From the NCBI GenBank assembly GCA_026545765.1, contig CM048841.1:8072145-8136144 (forward strand): a stretch of DNA of 64,000 bases. Reading direction: 5' to 3'. Every line of letters starts with the position of its first letter. Within the stretch, counting starts at the first letter, position 1. The notes beneath the pieces were generated by a model. That model was not told the DNA's origin and ran no database searches. It saw only the letters and a list, made by a program, of their open reading frames with translations. A program made the position numbers and the translations under genes. Source of the stretch: Plantago major (Eukaryota > Streptophyta > Magnoliopsida > Lamiales > Plantaginaceae). Shown here piece after piece: positions 54,464 to 64,000 of this stretch.

Positions 54464-56764
54464 TGATGTGCTCAAATTAATACTTAGAAAACAAGTAGTA
54501 AGCAGTTGTTGTAGACAGACAATGCTAACCACAGGATCGTTCGCTAAGGAACCAATTAAACTACCACAACGGTTTGAAAGCAAACAATTACTTGTGAAAA
54601 TAGATTGATTTGTAAGATGGTTGTTTCTAACAACTAGAATAAGATAAAGCAAATCAAGATTTTTAACAATGAGAGAAGATGAACACAGTAGTAATGATCA
54701 ATTAATGCTAATTCATTCTAGGGCAATCATTCATATTTGTCACACGGTCGGCGTACAAAAATCAATCAATCCAGTTCAACCAATCGTTATTTGAATATTT
54801 CAAACTAGAGTAATTGTGGGTTGTCAATCCATGATCCTTAACCGAAAATGATTTTGAAAGTCTTCAACTAGCTTATTGGATTGAAGGTTTTACGAAGATT
54901 TTGAACTAGAGGAACCTATATGAATGAATCCAAAACCCTAGAAATGAATTTACAATACTATCACATAACTACCGTGTTCGGAGTGGTTTAGCTACTCATG
55001 ATAGAAGCAAGGGTCAAACAATTCAAGATATTGCTCATGTTAGACATAAACAGAATGATAATCGCATGCAAGCTCACACAATTCGACAACAAGAACAAGA
55101 ACAAGAACGAATTGTAAAGAGATAAACAATAGAGAATTACCACAATAATCAGGATTTTGATATCAATCCTTCAATCAAAGATAAAACCAAGCTCCAATTT
55201 GTTTCAATGTCAATGTCTGAATCTAGGAGCTTTTTCTATGTAAATCTAGGGTAAAAGAAGTTATATATGAAGTTATGGTGAACACAGATTTTGGAGCAAA
55301 GTCGCCTTGATATGATCCTACTAGTAGAAATTCTTGATAGAAAAGAAGAAAGTCTCGTTTCTTATGTGATACGAAGTCATATGAATAAATGAATCCAACC
55401 AAAGTTTTATATAAAGTCCCCAGTACTATATATAGTAGATTTATACGTAGCATATACTAAACATAATACAACAAATACAATCGCTTTCCATATTTTATCA
55501 CACCTAATACAACAAAACGTCAACTACGACCTACATTTTCATAAAAAAAGTCAGGTACACATCGTTTCGCAGTGTCCTATAGTTCATGAGTTTTTCCGTT
55601 CTTCCTTATAATAATATGGAAAATCGATCAAGTAGATTCATAAGGCTTTCTTTCTATTTCTGCCCCGACAAAGTACCACATATAGCACACCCACCGTAGT
55701 AGTCAAGATTAAGAAATACGAAAGAGGTGTTACAATATCATATTTGGTTGTATTATACTCATTACAGGTTTATTTTACGTTGCTTATCTACTTCTTGGAT
55801 GATGGCTGATGTAAATGCCTACTAATAAAATATATTTTGGATTTTTAATTATTTATTTATATTTAATAAACGAAAATAAATGGAAGTTTTTTAGAGCGGG
55901 CTTCTCCTTGGAGAAAGGGAATATCCTGTTTACATTTTATTCGGATGACTTAATTATAAAATAATTATAGAAACAGTCTACAACCAAGCATAAATCCCGA
56001 GCTACTTACTTAACAATTCTTAGAAGAGCCTAATTCATCTAGTCTAGTCTAGTCTAGTTAATTATTAGTAAGGTAATATACATGATAAGGACAGGACACA
56101 TTCTAAACATTACTCTTTATCTGCGTTTATGTACAGTTAGTCTACCGAGGGAAAACGGGATTTTTCTGGCCACGTTTTAAAAATATTATAAATCCAAGTA
56201 TCTTTGAAATTGAAACAAACAAAAAGGAGTCTTTATACTTATCTATAATCTTTGCCAAAGCCTTGTTGCAGATCATTAATTAGTATATAAAATAGAGTTA
56301 GGTCCTTTCCTATTAGCTCTCTTTGGTATTGGTGTTAGAAACCTTGGTCTATACTTTGCTATGTTTAATTATCTATTAATATGTAGAAATTGTAAGCAAC
56401 TTATTATCTATTCTAATTAAAGGGTTAAAGTATAATAGGAGCTTTTTTTTTTAGTAGTTAACTCTTTACTTAAATTTTACTTAAATCTATCTTTAAGTTA
56501 TAAGAGATTTCTTAGTTAGTCTAATACTGAGTTAGTTTCCGTCAGAATTGACTTACTCGCTTAAATTTCATTCTTAGTGCGTTTATTTTGTGTTAAATAT
56601 ATTTAAAGGAGAAAAAACGAAGAGAATCCTAGTAGAATTCGACCAGGAGACCATCCAGAAATCTGCTCTCGTAAGTTCTCGCGGCGGCGAATAAAAATCC
56701 TCGCCGCTGCGCGGATGTTTTCTGCCAGCCGGATTACGACGTCCATCAATTTCCTAAAGGAGAT
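54464..56764 (-). repeat. partial LTR unit B-3 with 1.3-kb insert (2301 bp)
   Basis: LTR sequence to 55282, foreign insert 55283-56594, then the rest of the partial unit and flank copy at 56748-56764. Confidence 0.8.
55283..56594. other. 1312-bp foreign insert without TSD (copy 1)
   Basis: AT-rich sequence with no recognisable ORF or terminal repeats. It lies between TATGGTGAA and AAATATATTT, which in uninterrupted units are separated by only AG. It has a small CTAGT repeat near 56040. No target duplication is seen, so it looks like filler captured at a break. Origin not recognised. Confidence 0.65.
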
Positions 56765-59058
56765 TGATGTGCTCAAATTAATACTTAGAAAACAAGTAGT
56801 AAGCAGTTGTTGTAGACAGACAATGCTAAGCACTGTATCGTTCTCTAAGGAACCAATTAAGCTACCACAACGGTTTGAAAGCAAACAATTACTTGTGAAA
56901 ATAGATTGATTTGTAAGATGGTTGTTTCTAAGAACTAGAATGCGATAAAGCAAATCAAGATTTTTAACAATGAGAGAAGATGAACACAGTAGTAATGATC
57001 AAGTAATGCTAATTCATTCTAGGGCAATCATTCATATTTGTCACACGGTCGGCATACAAAAATCAATCAATCCAATTCAACCAATCGTTATTTGAATATT
57101 TCAAACTAGAGTAATCGTGGGTTGTCAATACACAATCCTTAACCGAAAACGATTTTGAAAGTCTTGAACTAGCTTATTGGATTGAAGGTTTTACGAAGAT
57201 TTTGAACTAGAGGAACCTATATGAATGAATCCAAAACCCTAGAAATGAATTTACAATACTATCACATAACTACCGTGTTCGGAGTGGTTTAGCTACTCAT
57301 GATAGAAGCAAGGATCAAACAATTCAAGATATTGCTCATGTTAGACATAAACAGAATGATAATCGCATGCAAGCTCACACAATTCGACAACAAGAACAAG
57401 AACAAGAACGAATTGTAAAGAGATAAACAATAGAGAATTACCACAATAATCAGGATTTTGATATCAATCCTTCAATCAAAGATAAAACCAAGCTCCAATT
57501 TGTTTCAATGTCAATGTCTGAATCTAGGAGCTTTTTCTATGTAAATCTAGGGTAAAAGAAGTTATATATGAAGTTATGGTGAACACAGATTTTGGAGCAA
57601 AGTCGCCTTGATATGATCCTACTAGTAGAAATTCTTGATAGAAAAGAAGAAAGTCTCGTTTCTTATGTGATACGAAGTCATATGAATAAATGAATCCAAC
57701 CAAAGTTTTATATAAAGTCCCCAGTACTATATATAGTAGATTTATACGTAGCATATACTAAACATAATACAACAAATACAATCGCTTTCCATATTTTATC
57801 ACACCTAATACAACAAAACGTCAACTACGACCTACATTTTCATAAAAAAAGTCAGGTACACATCGTTTCGCAGTGTCCTATAGTTCATGAGTTTTTCCGT
57901 TCTTCCTTATAATAATATGGAAAATCGATCAAGTAGATTCATAAGGCTTTCTTTCTATTTCTGCCCCGACAAAGTACCACATATAGCACACCCACCGTAG
58001 TAGTCAAGATTAAGAAATACGAAAGAGGTGTTACAATATCATATTTGGTTGTATTATACTCATTACAGGTTTATTTTACGTTGCTTATCTACTTCTTGGA
58101 TGATGGCTGATGTAAATGCCTACTAATAAAATATATTTTGGATTTTTAATTATTTATTTATATTTAATAAACGAAAATAAATGGAAGTTTTTTAGAGCGG
58201 GCTTCTCCTTGGAGAAAGGGAATATCCTGTTTACATTTTATTCGGATGACTTAATTATAAAATAATTATAGAAACAGTCTACAACCAAGCATAAATCCCG
58301 AGCTACTTACTTAACAATTCTTAGAAGAGCCTAATTCATCTAGTCTAGTCTAGTCTAGTTAATTATTAGTAAGGTAATATACATGATAAGGACAGGACAC
58401 ATTCTAAACATTACTCTTTATCTGCGTTTATGTACAGTTAGTCTACCGAGGAAAACGGGATTTTTCTGGCCACGTTTTAAAAATATTATAAATCCAAGTA
58501 TCTTTGAAATTGAAACAAACAAAAAGGAGTCTTTATACTTATCTATAATCTTTGCCAAAGCCTTGTTGCAGATCATTAATTAGTATATAAAATAGAGTTA
58601 GGTCCTTTCCTATTAGCTCTCTTTGGTATTGGTGTTAGAAACCTTGGTCTATACTTTGCTATGTTTAATTATCTATTAATATGTAGAAATTGTAAGCAAC
58701 TTATTATCTATTCTAATTAAAGGGTTAAAGTATAATAGGAGCTTTTTTTTTTAGTAGTTAACTCTTTACTTAAATTTTACTTAAATCTATCTTTAAGTTA
58801 TAAGAGATTTCTTAGTTAGTCTAATACTGAGTTAGTTTCCGTCAGAATTGACTTACTCGCTTAAATTTCATTCTTAGTGCGTTTATTTTGTGTTAAATAT
58901 ATTTAAAGGAGAAAAAACGAAGAGAATCCTAGTAGAATTCGACCAGGAGACCATCCAGAAATCTGCTCAGTAAGTTCTCAATGGCGAATAAAATCCTCAT
59001 TAGGCTGGATGTTTTCTGCCAGCCGGATTACGACGTCCATCAATTTCCTAAAGGAGAT
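56765..59058 (-). repeat. partial LTR unit B-4 with the same insert (2294 bp)
   Basis: The insert recurs at 57584-58894 and differs from copy 1 by a single noted base deletion (G run near 56150/58449). The first half of B-4 shares private changes with B-5 (AGCACTGTATCGTTCTC). This supports duplication of a segment offset from the unit boundary. Confidence 0.82.
57584..58894. other. 1311-bp foreign insert (copy 2)
   Basis: Near-identical duplicate of 55283-56594 at the same position of the LTR unit. It arose by tandem duplication rather than by a second insertion. Confidence 0.8.
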
Positions 59059-60043
59059 TGATGTGCTCAAATTAATACTTAGAAAACAAGTAGTAAGCAG
59101 TTGTTGTAGACAGACAATGCTAAGCACTGTATCGTTCTCTAAGGAACCAATTAAGCTACCACAACGGTTTGAAAGCAAACAATTACTTGTGAAAATAGAT
59201 TGATTTGTAAGATGGTTGTTTCTAAGAACTAGATTGCGATAAAGCAAATCAAGATTTTTAACAATGAGAGAAGATGAACACAGTAGTAATGATCAAGTAA
59301 TGCTAATTCATTCTAGGGCAATCATTCATATTTGTCACACGGTCGGCATACAAAAATCAATCAATCCAATTCAACCAATCGTTATTTGAATATTTCAAAC
59401 TAGAGTAATCGTGGGTTGTCAATACACAATCCTTAACCGCAAACGATTTTGAAAGTCTTGAACTAGCTTATTGGATTGAAGGTTTTACGAAGATTTTGAA
59501 CTAGAGGAACCTATATGAATGAATCCAAAACCCTAGAAATGAATTTACAATACTATCACATAACTACCGTGTTCGGAGTGGTTTAGCTACTCATGATAGA
59601 AGCAAGGATCAAACAATTCAAGATATTGCTCATGTTAGACATAAACAGAATGATAATCGCATGCAAGCTCACACAATTCGACAACAAGAACAAGAACGAA
59701 TTGTAAAGAGATAAACAATAGAGAATTACCACAATAATTAGGATTTTGATATCAATCCTTCAATCAAAGATAAAACCAAGCTCTAATTTGTTTCAATGTC
59801 AATGTCTGAATCTAGGAGCTTTTTCTATGTAAATCTAGGGTAAAAGAAGTTATATATGAAGTTATGGTGAAAGAAATATATTTAAAGGAGAAAAAACGAA
59901 GAGAATCCTAGTAGAATTCGACCTGGAGACCGTCCAGAAATCTGCTCTCGAAAGTTCTCGTGGCGGCGAACAAAAATCCTCACTGCTGCGCGGATGTTTT
60001 CTGCCAGCCAGATTACGACGTCCATCAATTTTCTAACGGAGAT
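59059..60043 (-). repeat. partial LTR unit B-5 (985 bp)
   Basis: No insert. The first half has the B-4 private changes and the second half is of ordinary type. The flank copy at 60027-60043 has two substitutions. Confidence 0.8.
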
Positions 60044-61438
60044 TGATGTGCTCAAATTAATACTTAGAAAACAAGTAGTAAGCAGTTGTTGTAGACAGAC
60101 AATGCTAACCACAGGATCGTTCGCTAAGGAACCAATTAAGCTACCACAACGGTTTGAAAGCAAACAGTTACTTGTGAAAATAGATTGATTTGTAAGATGG
60201 TTGTTTCTAAGAACTAGAATAAGATAAAGCAAATCAAGATTTTTAACAATGAGAAAAGATGAACACAGTAGTAATGATCAATTAATGCTAATTCATTCTA
60301 GGGCAATCGTTCATATTTGTCACACGGTCGGCGTACAAAAATCAATCAATCCAATTCAACCAATCGTTATTTGAATATTTCAAACTAGAGTAATTGTGGG
60401 ATGTCAATCCACGATCCTTAACCGAAAATGATTTTGAAAGTCTTGAACTAGCTTATTGGATTGAAGGTTTTACGAAGATTTTGAACTAGACGAACCTATA
60501 TAAATGAATCAAAAACCCTAGAAATGAATATACAATACTATCACATAACTACCGTGTTCGGAGTGGTTTATCTACTCATGATAGAAGCAAGGATCAAAGA
60601 ATTCAAGATATTGCTCATGTTAAACATAAACAGAATGATAATCGCATGCAAGCTCATACAATTCGACAATGAGAACAAGAACGAATTGTAAAGAGATAAA
60701 CAATAGAGAATTACCACAATAATCAGGATTTTGATATCAATCCTTCAATCAAATATAAAACCAAGCTCCAATTTGTTTGAATGTCAATGTCTGAATCTAG
60801 GAGCTTTTTCTATGTAAATCTAGGGTAAAAGAAGTTATATATGAAGTTATGGTGAAAGAAATATATTTAAAGGAGAAAAAACGAAGAGAATCCTAGTAGA
60901 ATTCGACAAGGAGACCGTCCAGAAATCTGCTCTCGTAAGTTCTCGCGGAGGCGAACAAAAATTCTCGCCGCTGCACGGATGTTTTCTGCCAGCCAGATTA
61001 CGACGTCCATATCTTTTTCTACAGGAGGAATTTGGCTACGATTCTGAAACGAAAGTTGTAGCTCTTTTATTTATATTTCCATGGCCACTGAGATGAGGTA
61101 AATCGGACTTCATATGAGAGAGTTATATTTCCATGGCCACCGAGATCAGGTAAATCGGACTGCTCCGTAAATCATCACTTGCTAAAACGCCTCTCAATTC
61201 TTCGTCCGAATTCCGAATCCACTTCCGTCTTCGCCAAATTACTCTTCATTCAGAGATCTATAACCAATGTCTTCACTCCGATTTTCACCTTCGGGACCAA
61301 ATAACACAAAAAATCCTACAAAACACAAACAAAGTACCAAAGCATAAAAACGTACAAAAACACTATAAAACTAAGGTCAAAGACTAACAAAAGACCGGTA
61401 AAAAGGACCAAATGAGACGTTAGAATATTGTCTCATCA
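60044..61438 (-). repeat. full LTR B-6 (1395 bp)
   Basis: Runs from TGATGTGCTC to TCTCATCA and is followed by a PPT-like sequence, so it acts as the 3' LTR of a second, truncated internal region. Confidence 0.82.
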
Positions 61439-62097
61439 AAATTCCCAAACCGAACCTTTGCTCGTCCTCGAGTAAACCCACAACCTAAACAAGAACTAGA
61501 CTCGAAACAAAAACAAACAAGAAGCACATAAAAGAGTTGAACTCCCAAGTGACCGAATCTACCATTGTAAACATTAAATTCACAAGATGCAAAGGTTTTT
61601 CACTCAACTAACCTTGGCAGAATAGTGCACAGAAAATCAAACAAGAAAGTTTTTCTAGTAAATAGCACTTAAGTCTAACTCGCTAATCCCTCACAACAGG
61701 ATCCTATGCAACTCTCTCTCGCACTCTGGAAGTGTCCAGTGGGTTATTCACTCAAGAAATATCAAGAGAAAGGAAGGTGACTTTCGTCACAAAAGTGCCT
61801 CAAATAACTCATGCAATGTACTCAATCAGTTAAGTCAGAAGGGACTTTTTCCTAGAAAATAGCAGCTTGCCAGAACATACAAACCAACTTCCATATCACC
61901 ACATTCTTGCATACTATGAATTATATGCTAATAAATTGGCCACAATGGACTCTTTTAGTCTCACTTTTTTGGTAGTGTCTATTTTACCGAAGTCCGCACT
62001 TTTGTGCATGTCAGTTTGGTAACGTGCCATCAACCCTCACGGTCATATGACTTTTTAGGACCACGCCGGTATATAGGTAGTATTTGAAACACGCCCA
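61439..62097 (-). mobile_element. truncated second internal region of A2
   Basis: Collinear with 49064-49728: PPT, stem-loop (61457-61476, one mismatch), 3' UTR and hairpin (61995-62008). It ends abruptly at CACGCCCAACAC, where chromovirus sequence is joined after a 21-bp duplicated filler. Confidence 0.78.
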
Positions 62098-62183
62098 ACA
62101 CTTTTGTGCATGTCAGTTTCGCATACTAAGAAACTTGTGTACTACATGCTTCTTAGATGAGAATTTGGGGCCCAAATTCTTTT

Positions 62184-62196
62184 AAGGAGGGGAGAG
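62184..62196 (+). promoter_or_regulatory. PPT of chromovirus-like element
   Basis: AAGGAGGGGAGAG directly before TGTGAAACCCC. Confidence 0.6.
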
Positions 62197-64000
62197 TGTG
62201 AAACCCCAAATTTTCAGTAAATTACTTCTTATAATTATATGTTTACTCTTTTAATTAGTTGTTGTTAAATTGTGGACTCTTTAAGCTGGCCATTAGAATC
62301 CTGTTAATACTCAAACTCTTTGTATGAATCTGGAATATATCAAGTACTCTCTACGCTAATTATATAGCGTAGGAAGAATCCTAAATATTCTTCCACTTCT
62401 TCACGCACAAATCCAAGCTGATTTCCAGAAATCTTCAACACAAAACTACCGAGCTTTCTTCCATCCCTTCTTTGTTTTACGATTGATTGCCCACTGCATC
62501 GCCAATCTTCTTTCGCATAGAACCTTGCTTGTGTTTGCTGCTAAACTTTCAAATCGTTCAACCTTCGGTAAGTTCCTCTTGACGTTTGTTTTGTGTTGCT
62601 GAGTTAGAGTTTGCGGGGGCGGGATTTTGTGTGTAGCTGTAGGTTCTGTATTTGTTGTTTCAATATGTGCTTGTTGTGTGAAACTCTTCTCTTATTGATG
62701 ACTACCTGGTTCTGTATTTTCTTGTGTGTATGCTCTGATTTCTGCTTTTCAAAGTGTTGCGGGATTGATAAATTTACATGATATGATGTTGGCGTGGCCT
62801 GTAATTTCTCTTGTTCAGTTTATATTAAGACAATTAATTAGACTTTATGTCTCCTGCTTTTGTCTATGCTTTGATGTTGGAATATTAAATTAATTATTTG
62901 TTTTATTTGCTTAATTAGTAATTAATTGATTGAGGACTGCCGAGTTAGGTTACTAGTTAATTAATTGTATGTTTGCCTTTATGCTTTGCAATGTGTTCAG
63001 TTTGTGTTTTGTTACTCCAGGACCAGGTACACACTAGTATTTGAGAGTTTCAATTATTCTTTCTTAAATGCAAATTGAAAGGTCTAGTGTGGTAACTTCT
63101 TTTGGACACTTAGCAGTATGGTGTTTTACTTGCTCTTCGAGTGTTGAGCCATGATTTGTCTTGTCTATTTTATTTTCTAAGTTGTTTGCTTAATTGTTCT
63201 TTTGTGTCTCGTGGCGAGAGTTTAGTATAGAGAAAAGTGGGTTTAATGGGTAGCTCTTGTAGTCTTAGATTGATTTCTTACTAGTCGGTACGTTTTGTTC
63301 AGGAACTCCGTACTCTGAGATTTTACGAGAAACTTTACAAGGTGAGTGTTCTTAAAACGCTTGCGAAAACCAAGGAAGTACTTGCTTGTATATATATATA
63401 TATATGTATTGCATTAAAGTTCCGACTCATTCTTTTCAAACATTGCATCAAAATTGATTTGGCATCGCTTCCGCTCAAATAAAAATATGTATATATTGTA
63501 TATGATATTGCTTCGATTGATTGATTATTTTGGCCAAGTTTTCAGTTAGGGTATACTCTTTGTCCCTCTGTTAGGGGTGTTCCAGAAATGTCTGCGATCG
63601 AGAAACTAGTTCTACGGACGAAGGGATCGTATCGACTTGCATTTTCGGGCAGTGGTGACTGTCGATATGTTTGTGGGTTGCTCTGGCTTACTTCTCTTTG
63701 ACGCGAGGCATGAGACGCTGAGGTCTTAGAGGTAGTAGTGTACCACCCCTGACCATGGCGGGTATTGATTGATTGAGTGGAGAGATAAGGGCTCGGATTG
63801 GGGTTATAAGGAGCGGCACCAACGAACGATTGATTGCATTGTTATTGCTTCGTTATATGATATGTTTATTACTTTTGGATGTTGTTATGAATTTCCTATT
63901 GATATTTTAATTGTCACTGTCACACACGAACATCACTGAGATTTTTGTCTCACACTCTTTTGTTTTCCTTCCTTGTAGATTTCGAGAAAGTTGGAATACC
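62197..64000 (+). repeat. LTR of chromovirus-like element (incomplete)
   Basis: Starts TGTGAAACCCC. It contains long T-rich segments and a short TA run (about 63390-63405). From 63540 onward it is GC-richer sequence with GGGCAGTGGTG and CCTGACCATGG. At least 1.8 kb long. No coding sequence recognised. Confidence 0.5.

Larger units (their letters stand above)
45703..62097 (-). mobile_element. Athila-type element A2 with tandemly amplified LTRs
   Basis: Left LTR cluster 45703-49063 (two partial units plus one full LTR), internal region 49064-52502 with PBS at 52482, right LTR cluster 52503-61438 (five partial units plus one full LTR), then a second, truncated internal region to about 62097. 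Partial units stop near LTR position 960. They are joined by AATTTCCTAAAGGAGAT, the Tat2 flank left of 45703. No pol is present. There is no matching TSD at the right end because the right side is truncated. Confidence 0.8.
62119..64000 (+). mobile_element. chromovirus-like Ty3/gypsy element, 3' end and LTR
   Basis: ENLGPKFF-type pol end (about 62158-62182) is followed by the purine tract AAGGAGGGGAGAG (62184-62196) and an LTR starting TGTGAAACCCC at 62197. This order is characteristic of Tekay/Del-type chromoviruses. No LTR end (CA plus PBS or flank) is seen before the window ends. No intact ORF. Confidence 0.6.

Noticed and set aside
45880..60232. Repeated ORFs of about 64-116 residues at the same place in each LTR unit
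   Set aside because: They recur because the LTR is repeated. They cross PBS-side LTR sequence, have no domain and change with single-base differences between copies.

Overview
This window is repetitive nuclear DNA from a flowering plant, almost certainly a eudicot. It is a set of nested and tandemly rearranged LTR retrotransposons. I found no intact host gene. The evidence is Ty3/gypsy gag-pro-RT-RNase H-integrase remnants of the Tat and Athila lineages, a Ty1/copia solo LTR, the end of a chromovirus-like element, a non-autonomous CACTA DNA transposon, and a patch of plastid-derived DNA. Nearly every coding remnant carries stops or frameshifts.

Layout, left to right. (1) 25-20637 is a minus-strand Tat-lineage element (Tat1). 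Its 5' LTR is at 19738-20637, followed leftward by gag, protease, RT, RNase H, a second archaeal-type RNase H and integrase. Beyond these lies an oppositely oriented, apparently spliced extra ORF (25-246 plus 8944-10889). An Athila-type retroelement complex with the structure LTR-INT-LTR-INT-LTR (247-8938, TSD AAGGG) sits in that extra ORF. A CACTA element (13971-15334, TSD TTA) sits in pol. (2) Tat1 itself lies in the 3' LTR of a second minus-strand Athila-type element (C, 20638-25893). C in turn lies in a plus-strand Athila-type element (D, 25894-32185), whose 3' LTR holds a copia solo LTR (30363-32007). (3) 32186-34859 is AT-rich DNA with an alternating higher-order tandem repeat. (4) From 34860 a plus-strand Tat element (Tat2) begins. 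Its 5' LTR is interrupted by plastid-like DNA (part of trnV-GAC, rrn16 upstream region twice in inverted orientation, a psaB scrap and a 470-bp TA tract) and by an Athila-type element (B, 36829-43094). Tat2 gag-pro follows to 45702. (5) At 45703 another minus-strand Athila-type element (A2) starts. Its LTRs have become tandem arrays of partial LTR units, 2 partial plus 1 full on the left and 5 partial plus 1 full on the right. Two units carry the same 1.3-kb foreign insert. (6) From about 62119 the pol end, PPT and LTR of a chromovirus-like element run off the window.

The Athila-type families A, B and C keep gag, sometimes pro, the PBS, the PPT and a long 3' untranslated region, but no RT or integrase. 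They must have been mobilised in trans. Three recurrent cis-structures stand out. Stem-loops sit immediately 5' of every GGTTTGGGGA box, three per element at similar spacing and with compensatory base changes. A CGCAC-AAAA-GTGCG hairpin lies in the 3' UTR. Family-specific GC-rich dyads are arrayed in the LTRs, upstream of a TATA box where one can be seen. The A2 array also carries a 17-bp piece of host flank at each unit junction, which records unequal recombination.
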